DNA from: Paroceanicella profunda | Lineage (GTDB): Bacteria > Pseudomonadota > Alphaproteobacteria > Rhodobacterales > Rhodobacteraceae | Direction: 5' to 3' | Length of the DNA stretch: 64,000 bases | Assembly (NCBI RefSeq): GCF_005887635.2 | Contig: NZ_CP040818.1 | Span: 2,262,501-2,326,500 of the forward strand | Shown here: piece after piece, positions 21,860-35,651 of the stretch | Numbering within the stretch: the first letter of the stretch is position 1 | Layout: every line of letters starts with the position of its first letter | Notes under the pieces: model-generated | Seen by the model: the letters and a program-made list of their open reading frames with translations, nothing else | Told to the model about the DNA's origin: nothing | The model's database searches: none | Position numbers and translations under genes: made by a program

Positions 21860-23378
21860 GGTTGCCGCGCAAGTTGCGGCTGCTGCTGCTCGCAACGGCG
21901 TGAAAGGCATCGTCTTCGTCAACCGCAAGGATATTGCCGCGTCTACTGCTCGTGAAATCTCGGCGCTTTTGGGTGACCCGCCAGAGCAAACGCAAGATGA
22001 AGAAGAAAGATGGAAGGCGCTGGAGATTGAGCTCGGCGGTCTGGAACACGCAATCTTGCCCGGGCCCGCCGCTGCTGTGCCCCACAATGCGCTGATGCTC
22101 AGGCTGGAGCGCGATCTGGCAGAACGCTTGTTCCGCCGTGCCGACGGGGCAAAAGTCATCGTCGCCACACCGACGCTGGCGCAGGGGCTCAACCTTCCGG
22201 CTCATATTGCCATTCTTGCCGGGGACAAGCGTAGCGACCCGGATGAAGGAGGGCGCGAGGACCTGGAGGCGCACGAGATACTGAATGCAGCGGCCAGTGC
22301 AGGGCGCGCCGGTCACCTCGCCAACGGCATCGTACTGCTGATCCCTGAAGCCGTGCTTCAGTTCAGGCGCGGTAGCCCCTTCATTCCAGGAGTGCTCGAC
22401 AAACTGAAGTCAGTACTGCCTGAGGACGACCGCTGCCTGTCGCTGAGCGATCCCCTGCAGACAATTCTTGATCGCATTAACGTGGCGGCTGCTGCCGACC
22501 CCGATGTCGAGTATGCCCTGAACCGCTTGGCTACTGCGGTCTCGCCTGAAGGCGCAGAAACCGAGGCAACAACGCGTTTTTCGATAGGACGGTCACTGGC
22601 GGCCTTCACGGCCAAGAGGATCAATAGGAAGGCTGAGTTCGATGCGAAAGTCGCGAAACTGAACGAGCTTATTGGCGAGAGAGCGAAAGAGGCCAACGAT
22701 CAGGTCCTAGCGGAGCTTGCCACCCAGAGCGGCGCGCCGCTCGGCATACTCAAATCGCTCCGGCAAAGGATCGAAGATCAGATTGAACAGCTACCCCAGA
22801 CAATACTCGACTGGACGTCCTGGATCATCAAATGGCTCGCAGAGGATCAGGATGCGCGCGATGCTATTCTGATCCGTGATGGTAGAGCAATTCTCGGGGC
22901 TACTGGAAACAAGAAGGACGGACGGCTCACGGCCGATGCCGTGAGAAACCTCGGACCCGGGATTCTGGCCTGGCTACGCGGCGAACCCTTGCGCGAAATC
23001 GAAAGACAACTCGGCGACGACCCCGCTGAAAAAGTGGTTTGCCCGCGCGCCCGTGAGCTAGTCTCTCAGCTAGTGCCGCTCAGCCTTTCATTCGCTGCCG
23101 GTCTGGTCGCGCGCACGGCAAGCGAGATACCTGCCATCGCAGACGGAACGGCTACGCCGGTCTCTGTCATTGACTGCCTTGCAGCCGGTGTAAGGCGCGG
23201 CTTCGACACTCCAAACAAGCTCGCCTTTAGCGACATCATGCGCGGTTTCCTGAGCCGCGTTCAGACACATCAGTCCTATTTCGCTACTATCGAGCATGAG
23301 CCAGAGATCTCAAACGTGGAAGAGTATCCGGCGGTTGTGGGCCGAATGCGGGTGTATCTGCTGCTAGTCGGCGACTGA
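21825..23378 (+). pseudogene. SF2 helicase, C-terminal fragment after a frame break
   Basis: 517 aa in the +1 frame relative to the preceding fragment, overlapping it by 35 bases. It begins IYLTPNVNKVAAQVAAAA, the direct continuation expected after motif III. It has GIVFVNRKDIAAST (IV), VIVATPTLAQGLNLPA (V) and AASAGRAGH (VI), followed by a long helical C-terminal region. The shift happens near 21826-21850 and is a single-base change in either direction of interpretation. It could be a true mutation, a programmed event or a sequencing error. Neighbour of the broken NERD/P-loop gene; the two probably formed one defence operon before the IS insertions. Confidence 0.75.
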
Positions 23379-23857
23379 GAGCGCACCAAGCTAGTTCGCA
23401 GGCATCCCAGTTGCCGTGTGATCGATCTCGCTAGGAAAGCCCTCTGTTCGATCGAGCGGTTGTAAAGGGACGATCACAACCGATTTTCGCGCTCCCGTAT
23501 TGGCGTACGCCAATATAGGGTGCCGAAGGGAAGCGGGGAATAGACCCTTTAGGGGGCTCTTTGTAACGCTTACTGACGGTCTCGCAGTTGCACCAGGGGC
23601 CTGCCATATTCACATGCTCGGGCAGATGTATTGTCCGAAGGGCCACACCGAGGGGCCGAAGGCGACGCCCAAAGGTGGCGGCTGCGAACAAGGTTGCCAC
23701 GCGTCCTGTTCGGCTCGCCAATCGGTCAATCCCGGGCCCCGGCCGCGACGGGCGGTCGATCTGCTCGGGCCGCCGGGGGTGCCAAGCCCGCCATCCATGC
23801 GCTATGAGCAGGTGAGGCCGCGGTGCGCGCGGCGGCAGATGCGAGGGGGAACAGCGC
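23379..23857. other. Intergenic transition from accessory island to core genome
   Basis: 479 bases without a credible gene. GC rises sharply from left to right near 23.6 kb. It contains an inverted repeat CGGTTGT/ACAACCG (23457-23463, 23476-23482) followed by TTTTC, which could be a weak terminator for the helicase. It also contains the 18-bp palindrome at 23498-23515. No copy of the tRNA-fMet 3' end was found, so the right boundary of the island is not fixed. Confidence 0.5.
23498..23515. promoter_or_regulatory. Perfect 18-bp palindrome TATTGGCGTACGCCAATA
   Basis: Uninterrupted self-complementary sequence in the AT-richer part of the island edge, flanked by CCC and GGG two or three bases away. 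It has the form of a dimeric repressor operator or an element terminus. No regulator gene adjoins it. Confidence 0.4.
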
Positions 23858-24592
23858 ATGAAGGCGATCATTACGGGGCATTCCCGCGGCCTGGGGGCCG
23901 CATTGGCGGCGGAGCTGCTGGGGCAGGGGGCGAAGGTGCTGGGGCTGGCCCGCGGCAGCGCGGCGGGGCTCGCGGCGCAGTACCCGGAACGGTTCCGGGA
24001 GGCGGCGCTCGATCTCTCGGACGCGCAGGCGGTGACCGCCTGGGCTGGGGCTGGCGGGCTGGCTGCCTTCCTCGAGGGGGGTGAGGGGCCTGTGATGCTG
24101 ATCAACAACGCCGGCACGGTGGAGCCGATCGGGCCGGCGGGCACGCTGGCTCCGGCATCCGTTGCGCAGGCGGTGGCGCTGAACGTGACCGTGCCTCTGC
24201 TGCTCAGCGAGGCGTTCATTGCCGCGACGATGGGTTCGGCGAACCGGCGCATCCTGCATGTCTCCAGCGGGGCAGGGCGCAAGCCCTATGCCGGGTGGAG
24301 CGTGTATTGTGCCACCAAGGCGGCGCTCGACCATCACGCCCTCACCGTGGCGCAGGATGCCGTTCCCGGGCTTCGCATCGCCAGCATGGCCCCGGGCGTG
24401 GTGGACACGGACATGCAGGCCATCATCCGTGGCACCTCGGAGGAGCAGTTCGTGCTGCGGGAGAATTTCGTCTCGCTCAAGGAGAGCGGCGCGCTGGCCC
24501 GACCGCAGGACACTGCTGCCGTCATGGTGTCCTACCTGCTGGGCGAGGCCTTCGGCTCCGTGGCGCTGTGCGACGTGCGCGATCTTGCCTGA
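23858..24592 (+). CDS. Short-chain dehydrogenase/reductase
   Basis: 244 aa, classical SDR. Rossmann motif TGHSRGLG near residue 7, NNAG near 87, catalytic Ser in VSSGAG and YCATK with Tyr and Lys. The PGVVDTDMQ segment and overall sequence resemble the sepiapterin reductase/benzil reductase branch, so it probably reduces a carbonyl with NADPH; the substrate is unknown. GAGGGGG precedes the ATG by eight bases. It is the first core gene after the island. Confidence 0.85.
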   Translation: MKAIITGHSRGLGAALAAELLGQGAKVLGLARGSAAGLAAQYPERFREAALDLSDAQAVTAWAGAGGLAAFLEGGEGPVMLINNAGTVEPIGPAGTLAPASVAQAVALNVTVPLLLSEAFIAATMGSANRRILHVSSGAGRKPYAGWSVYCATKAALDHHALTVAQDAVPGLRIASMAPGVVDTDMQAIIRGTSEEQFVLRENFVSLKESGALARPQDTAAVMVSYLLGEAFGSVALCDVRDLA

Positions 24593-24712
24593 CCCGTGTT
24601 GCGCGTTGCGGAAATTGCCGAACGGGCGTATGAGACGACTCGTCCCATAGAGATTTGGGAGACTGAAAGTGTCCGGCGCCTGTCGCGCCGGACCGGCAGG
24701 GCGGAGGCGCCG

Positions 24713-25159
24713 ATGATTTCCCAGAAGGCCCAGTATGCCCTGCGCGCGCTGATCGCACTGGCGCGCGCGGAGCCCGATGAAGCGCTGCTGATCGGCGACA
24801 TTGCCGAGGCTCAGCGTATCCCGAAGAAATTCCTCGAACAGATCCTGCTCGACCTCAAGCACCAGGGCGTGGTGATCAGCCGGCGCGGCAAGGCGGGCGG
24901 CTACCTGCTGCTCAAGAGCGCGGAGGAGATCACCTTCGGCGCCGTGCTGCGCATCATCGACGGGCCGATCGCGCCGCTGCCCTGCCTCAGCCGCATGGCC
25001 TATCGCAAATGCGACAGCTGCGTGGACGAGGGCGAATGCGAGATTCGCCACGTCTTCGCCCGGGTGGCCGAGGCGAGCCGCCAGGTTCTCGACACCGTGA
25101 CCATCGCCGACGCCATCTCGGGCGGCGTGGCGCTGCCGGAAATTCACCAGGCTTCCTGA
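24713..25159 (+). CDS. Rrf2-family transcriptional regulator (possible sulfur regulator)
   Basis: 148 aa from ATG 24713, which has GGAGG nine bases upstream; the longer frame from 24596 has no support. An N-terminal winged helix (MISQKAQYALRALIALAR; IPKKFLEQILLDLK; SRRGKAGGYLL) is followed by a cysteine cluster C-x8-C-x2-C-x5-C (CLSRMAYRKCDSCVDEGEC). This is typical of Rrf2 proteins that bind an Fe-S cluster or sense a thiol ligand. Its place directly before sbp-cysTWA suggests CymR-like control of sulfate uptake, in a lineage that commonly lacks CysB. That link is inference. Confidence 0.85.
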   Translation: MISQKAQYALRALIALARAEPDEALLIGDIAEAQRIPKKFLEQILLDLKHQGVVISRRGKAGGYLLLKSAEEITFGAVLRIIDGPIAPLPCLSRMAYRKCDSCVDEGECEIRHVFARVAEASRQVLDTVTIADAISGGVALPEIHQAS

Positions 25160-25201
25160 AGTTTCAAGGGCTTGCCATGTTCACGGCAGGGTTGCATTGT
25201 T

Positions 25202-25233
25202 TTAGTTGACTAACACGACCTAGTAGGTAGAGT
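25202..25233 (+). promoter_or_regulatory. sbp-cysTWA promoter with two dyads
   Basis: TTGACT at 25206-25211 and TAGAGT at 25228-25233, spaced 16, form a plausible housekeeping promoter 28 bases before the sbp ATG. Two inverted repeats overlap it: TTAGT-TG-ACTAA (25202-25213, on the -35) and ACCTA-G-TAGGT (25218-25228, in the spacer). The first contains the GACTA half-site common in Rrf2/IscR-type operators. A regulator bound here would block the polymerase. Confidence 0.55.
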
Positions 25234-25261
25234 TAAAGGGCATCCAACACGGGAGGCCCGA

Positions 25262-26317
25262 ATGACCTGCTCAAGACGAACCCTTCTGGCCGGCGCGGCG
25301 CTCAGCCTCGCCTTCACCGGCCTTGCCCCGGCGCTGGCGCCGAGCTTCGGCTCGGCCCTCGGCGCCGCCGGCGCGCAGAGCACGCTGCTCAATGTCTCCT
25401 ATGACCCGACCCGGGAATTCTACCAGGCCTTCAACGCCGCCTTTGCCGCGCACTGGCAGCAGGAAACCGGCGAGGACGTGACCGTGCGCATGTCCCACGG
25501 CGGTTCGGGCAAGCAGGCCCGCGCGGTGATCGAGGGGCTGGAGGCGGATGTCGTCACGCTGGCGCTCTCCGCGGACATCGACCAGATCGTGGAGATGACC
25601 GGACGCATCGCGCCGGACTGGCAGAGCCGCCTGCCGCATGCCAGCGCGCCCTACACCTCGACCATCGTGTTCCTGGTGCGCAAGGGAAACCCCAAGGGAA
25701 TCAAGGACTGGGACGATCTCCTCGCCGACGGGGTGGAGGTGATCACGCCGAATCCGAAAACGTCGGGTGGCGCGCGCTGGAACTACCTCGCGGCCTGGAT
25801 CCACGCCCTGAAGGCGCCGGGGGGCACCGAGGACTCCGCACGCAAGTTCGTCTCCGCGCTCTACCGTCATGTCCCGGTGCTCGACACCGGCGCGCGCGGC
25901 GCGACGACCACCTTCGTGCAGCGCGGCATCGGCGACGTTCTGCTGGCCTGGGAGAACGAGGCCTATCTCTCGCTCGAGGAGCTGGGGCCGGACGCGTTCG
26001 AGATCGTTGTGCCCACCGTCAGCGTGCTGGCGGAACCGCCGGTGGCGCTGGTCGACAGGAACGTCGACGCGAAGGGCACCCGCAAGCTGGCGGAAGCCTA
26101 TCTGGAGTATCTCTATTCCGCCGAGGGGCAGAGCCTCGCCGCGAAGAACTTCTACCGCCCCGCCGAGCCGGACCTCGCGGATCCGGCCGACATGGCCCGG
26201 TTCCCGGAGCTGGAGCGCGTGAAGGTGGAGGACGTGTTCGGGTCCTGGAAGCAGATCCAGGAGGTGCATTTCGCCGATGGCGGCATCTTCGACAAGATCT
26301 ATGCGGAGGGGAACTGA
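25262..26317 (+). CDS. sbp: Periplasmic sulfate-binding protein
   Basis: 351 aa. Signal peptide with SRR near the N-terminus and a cleavable ALA-type region, possibly Tat-exported. The mature protein has family signatures [13 protein letters not shown], the sulfate-contact region [20 protein letters not shown], and [16 protein letters not shown]. It captures sulfate or thiosulfate for the CysTWA transporter. GGGAGG lies upstream of the ATG. First gene of a tightly packed operon; cysT starts two bases after its stop. Confidence 0.95.
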   Translation: MTCSRRTLLAGAALSLAFTGLAPALAPSFGSALGAAGAQSTLLNVSYDPTREFYQAFNAAFAAHWQQETGEDVTVRMSHGGSGKQARAVIEGLEADVVTLALSADIDQIVEMTGRIAPDWQSRLPHASAPYTSTIVFLVRKGNPKGIKDWDDLLADGVEVITPNPKTSGGARWNYLAAWIHALKAPGGTEDSARKFVSALYRHVPVLDTGARGATTTFVQRGIGDVLLAWENEAYLSLEELGPDAFEIVVPTVSVLAEPPVALVDRNVDAKGTRKLAEAYLEYLYSAEGQSLAAKNFYRPAEPDLADPADMARFPELERVKVEDVFGSWKQIQEVHFADGGIFDKIYAEGN

Positions 26318-26319
26318 GC

Positions 26320-27183
26320 ATGCTCGCTCGCCCCGTCCATGCCCCTGCCTGGCGCTTCCGCAAACCGGGCGTGATCCCCGGCTTCCGGCTGGCGATGGCC
26401 ATCACCCTCGGCTGGCTGGTGCTGATGATCCTGGTTCCGCTGTCGGGGATCTTCTGGCAGTCGGCCTCCCTGGGCTGGGAACGCTTCGCCGACCTGGCGC
26501 TGGACCGGCGCACGCTGTCGGCGCTGTGGATCAGCTTCTCCAGCGCCTTCTTCGCGGCGAGCGTGAACCTGGTGTTCGGCACGCTGGTGGCCTGGGTGCT
26601 GGTGCGCTACCGCTTCCCCGGCCGCCGGGTGGTCGACGCGCTGGTGGACCTGCCCTTCGCGCTGCCCACCGCCGTCGCGGGCATCGCCCTCACCGCGCTC
26701 TATGCCCCGAACGGCTGGGTGGGGTCGCTGCTGAGCCCGCTGGGCCTGCGCCTCAGCTACACCCAGGCGGGCATCGTGCTGGCGCTGATCTTCGTCGGCC
26801 TGCCCTTCGTGGTGCGCACCGTGCAGCCGGTGATGGAGGAGATCGACCGCGAGGTCGAGGAAGCCTCTGCCACGCTCGGCGCCCGGCGCTGGCAGACCGT
26901 GGCGCGGGTGTTGCTGCCCTCGCTCGCGCCCGCGCTGCTCACCGGTTTCGCGCTCGCGCTGGCACGCGGGGTGGGGGAATACGGTTCGGTGATCTTCATC
27001 GCCGGCAACATCCCCTATGCCTCGGAAATCGCGCCGCTGCTGATCGTGATCCGCCTGGAGGAGTTCAATTACCCGGCTGCCACCGCAATCGCGGCGATGA
27101 TGCTGGCGATCTCCTTCTCCATGCTCCTGCTCATCAACTGGGTTCAGGCCCGCAGCCGCAAGAGGTATGGTCATGCCGTCTGA
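26320..27183 (+). CDS. cysT: Sulfate ABC transporter permease CysT
   Basis: 287 aa, six predicted membrane helices, with the inner-membrane permease EAA-type loop [20 protein letters not shown] that docks onto the ATPase. [21 protein letters not shown] is characteristic of CysT/CysU. It forms a heterodimeric channel with CysW. Its end overlaps the start of cysW. Confidence 0.95.
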   Translation: MLARPVHAPAWRFRKPGVIPGFRLAMAITLGWLVLMILVPLSGIFWQSASLGWERFADLALDRRTLSALWISFSSAFFAASVNLVFGTLVAWVLVRYRFPGRRVVDALVDLPFALPTAVAGIALTALYAPNGWVGSLLSPLGLRLSYTQAGIVLALIFVGLPFVVRTVQPVMEEIDREVEEASATLGARRWQTVARVLLPSLAPALLTGFALALARGVGEYGSVIFIAGNIPYASEIAPLLIVIRLEEFNYPAATAIAAMMLAISFSMLLLINWVQARSRKRYGHAV

Positions 27184-28033
27184 CACACGCGCCCTTCCGG
27201 CGCCGACCAGCGAGGCGCCCTGGGCCCGCCGCGCACTGATGCTCACCGCCCTGGCCTTCCTGGCGCTGTTCCTCGCGCTGCCGCTCGCCTCCGTGTTCAC
27301 CGAGGCGTTCCGGCAGGGCCCCGGGGCCTGGCTTGCCGCGCTCGCCGAGCCGGACGCGCTCTCGGCCATGTGGCTCACCCTCACGGTGACGGCCATCGCG
27401 GTGCCGCTCAACGTGGTGTTCGGCGTGGCCGCGGCCTGGGCGATCGCGAAATTCGAGTTCCACGGCAAGGCGTTGCTGATCAGCTTCATCGACCTGCCGT
27501 TCTCGGTCTCGCCGGTGATCTCGGGCCTGGTCTACGTGCTGCTCTTCGGCTCGGGCAGCCTGATCGGGCCCTGGCTGGCGGCGCATGGGGTGGAGATCCT
27601 CTTCGCGGTGCCGGGCATCGTCCTGGCGACGATCTTCGTCACCTTCCCCTTCGTGGCCCGTGAGCTGATCCCGCTGATGCAGGACCAGGGAACGACGGAG
27701 GAGGAGGCGGCGCTGAGCCTCGGCGCCTCCGGCTGGAAGACCTTCGTGCGTGTCACCCTGCCCAACATCCGCTGGGGGCTGCTCTATGGCGTGCTGCTGT
27801 GCACCGCCCGGGCGATGGGGGAATTCGGCGCGGTTTCGGTGGTCTCCGGCCACATCCGGGGCGAGACCAACACCATGCCGCTGCATGTGGAGATCCTCTA
27901 CAACGAATACAATTTCGTCGCCGCCTTCGCCGTGGCCTCGCTGCTCGCCTGCCTCGCGCTGGTCACCCTCACGGTGAAGACCCTGCTCGAAATCCGCTAC
28001 GGCGCGGCGCTCGCCGCCAGCCGCAAGCACTGA
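27173..28033 (+). CDS. cysW: Sulfate ABC transporter permease CysW
   Basis: 286 aa from ATG 27173; the AGAGG seven bases before it favours this over the in-frame ATG at 27167. Six predicted membrane helices; EAA-type loop [35 protein letters not shown] and [15 protein letters not shown] are typical of CysW. It overlaps the end of cysT by about ten bases. Confidence 0.95.
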   Translation: MPSDTRALPAPTSEAPWARRALMLTALAFLALFLALPLASVFTEAFRQGPGAWLAALAEPDALSAMWLTLTVTAIAVPLNVVFGVAAAWAIAKFEFHGKALLISFIDLPFSVSPVISGLVYVLLFGSGSLIGPWLAAHGVEILFAVPGIVLATIFVTFPFVARELIPLMQDQGTTEEEAALSLGASGWKTFVRVTLPNIRWGLLYGVLLCTARAMGEFGAVSVVSGHIRGETNTMPLHVEILYNEYNFVAAFAVASLLACLALVTLTVKTLLEIRYGAALAASRKH

Positions 28034-28060
28034 CCCCCCGCTCTGGAAAGGAGACCGGAC

Positions 28061-29129
<1,069 letters not shown>

Positions 29130-29137
<8 letters not shown>

Positions 29138-30551
29138 CGTGAGAGAACGCGCCATGGCCCGGGTGAACGCAATGGTCGCCCGCCGCCAGGAAGGCCGCAT
29201 CGCGATCATCGGCGCCGGGTTCTCCGGCATGGCGATGGCCGCCGCCCTCATCGAGGCGGTCGATCACCGGCTGCATATCGTGATGATCGAGGGCAGCGAC
29301 GCCCGCGCCGGCGGGCTCGCCTTCGGCCGCGCCCATGCGGGCGAGCTGCTGAACGTCCGCGCCCGCGACCTCGGGCTGCTGGCCAGCCAGCCGGGCGATT
29401 TCGCCGACTGGCTCGCCGGGTTCACCTCGGGTGGCAGCCCCACCCGTGAGGACCTCGTCGCCGCCGGAGAGCGCTTCGCCCCCCGGGCCGCCTTCTCCGA
29501 CTACCTGCGCCGGCGCTTCGACGACCTCGTCACCCGCTCTGCGCACGTGACGGTGGAGACCATCCGCGAGGAGGCGATCGGCATCGTCCGCCGCCCGGGC
29601 GGCGGATTCCGGGTCGACCTCGTCTCCGGGCTGGGTGTGGGGGTGGAGGCGGTGGTGCTCGCCACCGGCTACGGCGATGCGCAGGGCCGCTTCGGCCGCT
29701 CGCCCTTCGCCGCCATCAACTCGGTGGAGCTGGAGAACGCCGGGCATATCGCCATCGTCGGCTCCGGCCTCTCGATGGTCGACACCCTGCTGCGCCTGCG
29801 CTCCATGGGCTCGCGCGCCCTCATCACGGTGATCTCGCGGCGCGGGCTGATGCCCCAGCCGCATGCGCCGCTCTCGGTGCGCCCGCCGGCCTGGCAGGTG
29901 ACCGACGGTGTCTCGCTGAACGTGCTCTACTCCGAGCTGCGCCGCGCCGTGGCCCGGGCCGATGCCGAAGGCCGGCCCTGGCAGGGCGAGATCAACCGCC
30001 TGCGCCCCTTCGCGCAGGACATCTGGCGCACGCTCTCGGTGGCCGACCGCAGCCGCTTCATGCGCCATCTGCGCCGGATCTGGGACGCGCATCGCCACCG
30101 GCTGCCGGCCGGGCAGTACGCGCGGATGATGGCGGAGTTCGAGCGCGACGAGACCTGCCACAGGGCCGGGCGCGTCGTCTCGGCGCTGCCCGGTGTGCCG
30201 GCCCGGCTGGAAGTGGTCTGGCGTGGCGCCACGGCCCCGGAAACGGTGCTGGCGGACCTGGTGTTCGACTGCTCCGGCCACCGCCCGGACCTGAGCGCGC
30301 CGCTGCTGCAGGGGCTGATCCGCGACGGGCTCGCCGTGCCGGACCAGCTCGGCATCGGGCTGAAGGTGGCGCCGGACGGCCGGGCCTGGTCGCCGGATGA
30401 CGACCTGTCGGGCCTGTTCGCCATCGGCCCGCTGGGCCAGGGCAGCCTGTTCGAGATCACCGGCGTGCCGGAGATCCTCGAGCAGACCGCCCGCGCCGCG
30501 GAAACGCTGCGCGACCTCGTTGCCCTGCGCGCCGCGGTGCGCACGGCCTGA
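29130..30551 (+). CDS. FAD/NAD(P)-binding protein in the sulfate operon
   Basis: 473 aa. It overlaps cysA by eight bases and has GGAGG upstream. An N-terminal dinucleotide fold [20 protein letters not shown] belongs to the FAD-NAD(P)-binding group (like PF13454). A second nucleotide fold, [17 protein letters not shown], occurs near residue 210. The ending [17 protein letters not shown] resembles NAD-dependent hydroxyacylglutathione or amine-oxidising relatives. The partner and substrate are unknown. Coupling to cysA suggests a role in sulfur assimilation, perhaps redox handling of a sulfur compound; that is inference. Confidence 0.75.
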
Positions 30552-30777
30552 CCCGGGCCGGCCCGGCCGCTGCTCCCCCTCCGGGCCCCCGCACCGCCGG
30601 CCCCCTCCGGCACATCCCGGGTGCGGGGGCCGGGCGCGCCCCGTCAGACTGCTCCCGGCACCGCCGGGCAGACTGGCGGGGCGTCTGGCGCAGATCCCCG
30701 TTTCACCCGCTGTGCGAATGGGGCATGCTCGCGCTTCGGGGCGCCGCGATCGCGCCCCGCAAAGCACGGGTAAGCCG

Positions 30778-32569
<1,792 letters not shown>

Positions 32570-32653
32570 GGCCGACCATCCGTCTCAGCCTCCCCGTGCC
32601 GGGCAAGGCCGGCGCGGGGGCGATGGTGGTCGCGGGTCGGACGGGCGAGGTGC

Positions 32654-32678
32654 CCCGGGGCCGGTGCGCGGCCCCGGG
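32654..32678 (-). terminator. GC hairpin downstream of pgk
   Basis: CCCGGGGCC (32654-32662) pairs with GGCCCCGGG (32670-32678), with a seven-base loop, ten bases beyond the pgk stop. There is no T tract on the minus side, so it may slow or stabilise the 3' end rather than act as a full intrinsic terminator. Confidence 0.45.
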
Positions 32679-32688
32679 TGCCGGGAAG

Positions 32689-33846
32689 TCAGCCCTCGAG
32701 AGCGGCCACGCCGGGCAGGGTCTTGCCCTCCAGCCATTCGAGGAAGGCGCCGCCGGCGGTGGAGACATAGGAGAACTTCGCCGCCGCGCCGGAGCTGTTC
32801 AGCGCCGCCACCGTGTCGCCGCCACCGGCGACGGAGAGCAGCTTGCCCTCCACGGTGAGCTCGGCCGCGTGCAGCGCCGCCGCATCGGTCGCGGCGTTGA
32901 AGGGCGGGATCTCGAAGGCGCCGAGCGGGCCGTTCCACACCAGCGTCTTCGCGGCGTTGAAGCGCTCCGCCACCTCGGCGACCGACTGGGAACCGGCATC
33001 GAGGATCATCGCGTCCTCCGGGCAGGCGTCGGCGGCCACGGTCTCGCACTCGGCGCCGGCCTTGAACTCGCGCGCCACCACCACGTCGACGGGCAGCACC
33101 AGCTCGCAGCCCTGCGCCTGCGCCCGCTCCATGATCTCGCGCGCGGTGGCGGCGAGGTCATGCTCGCAGAGCGACTTGCCCACCGGCTTGCCCTGGGCGG
33201 CGAGGAAGGTGTTGGCCATGCCGCCGCCGATCACGATGGCATCGACCTTCGAGAGCAGGTTGCCCAGCAGATCGAGCTTGGTGGAGACCTTGGCGCCCCC
33301 CACCACAGCCACCACCGGGTGCACCGGGTGGGCGAGGGCCTTCTCCAGCGCGCCCAGCTCCTCGGCCATCAGCCGGCCGGCGCAAGCCGGCAGCAGCCGG
33401 GCGATCGCCTCGGTGGAGGCATGGGCGCGGTGGGCGGCGGAGAAGGCGTCGTTCACGTAGATGTCGCCCAGCTTCGCCAGGGCGGCGGCGAAATCCGGGT
33501 CGTTCTTCTCCTCGCCGGGGTGGAAGCGGGTGTTCTCCATCAGCACCACCGCGCCGTCGGCGGTGCCGTCATCGGAGAAGACCACCGGCTGGCCCAGGGC
33601 GGCTGCCAGCGCCGGCACGGTCACCTTCAGCGACATTTCCGGCACCACCTTGCCCTTCGGCCGGCCGAAATGCGCCAGCAGCAGCACCCGGCCGCCCTTG
33701 GCGAGAATGTCCTTCACCGTGGGCACGACGCGGTCGATGCGGGTGGTGTCGGTCACGCGGCCGGCCTCGACCGGCACGTTGATGTCAACGCGCACGAGGG
33801 CGCGCTTGCCGGCGAAATCCATGTCGTCGAGCGTTTTCCAGGCCAT
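32689..33846 (-). CDS. pgk: Phosphoglycerate kinase
   Basis: 385 aa from ATG 33846 ([14 protein letters not shown]), with GGAGA upstream; the longer frame has no support. Substrate-binding [38 protein letters not shown], and nucleotide loop [14 protein letters not shown] and GGGDTVAAL. It interconverts 1,3-bisphosphoglycerate and 3-phosphoglycerate in glycolysis, gluconeogenesis and, if present, the Calvin cycle. Third gene of the tkt-gap-pgk cluster, 153 bases after gap. Confidence 0.97.
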   Translation of the reverse strand: MAWKTLDDMDFAGKRALVRVDINVPVEAGRVTDTTRIDRVVPTVKDILAKGGRVLLLAHFGRPKGKVVPEMSLKVTVPALAAALGQPVVFSDDGTADGAVVLMENTRFHPGEEKNDPDFAAALAKLGDIYVNDAFSAAHRAHASTEAIARLLPACAGRLMAEELGALEKALAHPVHPVVAVVGGAKVSTKLDLLGNLLSKVDAIVIGGGMANTFLAAQGKPVGKSLCEHDLAATAREIMERAQAQGCELVLPVDVVVAREFKAGAECETVAADACPEDAMILDAGSQSVAEVAERFNAAKTLVWNGPLGAFEIPPFNAATDAAALHAAELTVEGKLLSVAGGGDTVAALNSSGAAAKFSYVSTAGGAFLEWLEGKTLPGVAALEG

Positions 33847-33999
33847 CTTGTCTCTCCAGGGTCGGGGATGCGGGCCGGCGGCTCGGGCGTCACGGGGGCG
33901 GGGCCCCGGCGCGTGCATGGCCGTCCGCAGCGGCGCGTGGGCCCGCGCTGTGGCGGGCGGTGGCCGGCCGGAGGCGATCCCCCGGCCGGCCGGTCGGTC

Positions 34000-34998
<999 letters not shown>

Positions 34999-35651
34999 CT
35001 TTCGCTCCCGTCAATTGCGCGGGGCTCCTCCCCGCAGGACTGTATTGCTAGGCTCTATATAGTCTTTGCGCCAGCCGAGAAAGGCGCAGATTGCCACTCG
35101 TGCAAAGGTGGTATGCCAAGCGTGCAAGGCGAGACGCAACGAGGAGCCGGAGAGGGCGACGCCAACTCCCGAGAACATCGGCCGGATGCCCCGCGCCGCG
35201 GATACGCCCCCTGCCGGCGTGCGCGCGCAGGCGCCCGGTTGCCGGAGGCCGCCGGTATTCCGCCGCAGCAGGCTGGGCCGGGATATCTCCCGACCGTCCG
35301 CCTGCTCCGGGCGGAGGGGATGGTCGAGGTGTTCGAAACACGGTTCGAGCCGTACCGGCTGCCCGGAGCAGGCAGCGGCCAGTGCATGTCTATACGTGTG
35401 CTCGACGCCACGTCGCCCGGCGTGATGGCCGCGCTGACGGGCCGCATCGCATAGCTGCTCGGCGACGGCTGAGCCCGCGCCGCGCGGCCGAAGGCGGGGT
35501 CCGCAAGGACGGGGCGGGCACGGACGGGGGGCGAACACGGGACGGGCGAACACGGGACGGGCCCGCCTTCACACGGTCGTGGCCCGCCGCACATGCGAAG
35601 GGGGGCGGCCTGCGCCACCCCCCTTGCCGTCATTCACCAGCCTGGCGCGGC
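34999..35651. other. Intergenic region between tkt and gap
   Basis: 653 bases. Nearest gap is its leader, with CTATATAG (35055-35062) as a possible -10 for leftward transcription. Further out is TTGC-N7-GCAA (35091-35105), a loose dyad. The rest is very GC-rich with many spurious open frames on both strands. The one candidate gene is the short frame at 35320-35454. Confidence 0.5.
35320..35454 (+). CDS. Possible small protein (44 aa)
   Basis: ATG at 35320 has a strong GGAGGGG immediately upstream. The product MVEVFETRFEPYRLP followed by CMSIRVLDATSPGVMAAL has ordinary amino-acid composition, unlike the arginine-rich shadows around it. The frame is open further upstream, to ATG 35113. It opposes gap and tkt. 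No family recognised. Confidence 0.35.
   Translation: MVEVFETRFEPYRLPGAGSGQCMSIRVLDATSPGVMAALTGRIA

Noticed and set aside
30397..30777. N-terminal extension of the SLC13 permease
   Set aside because: The upstream part overlaps the FAD protein and has arginine/proline-rich shadow composition; the GTG at 30778 is followed immediately by a proper membrane helix.
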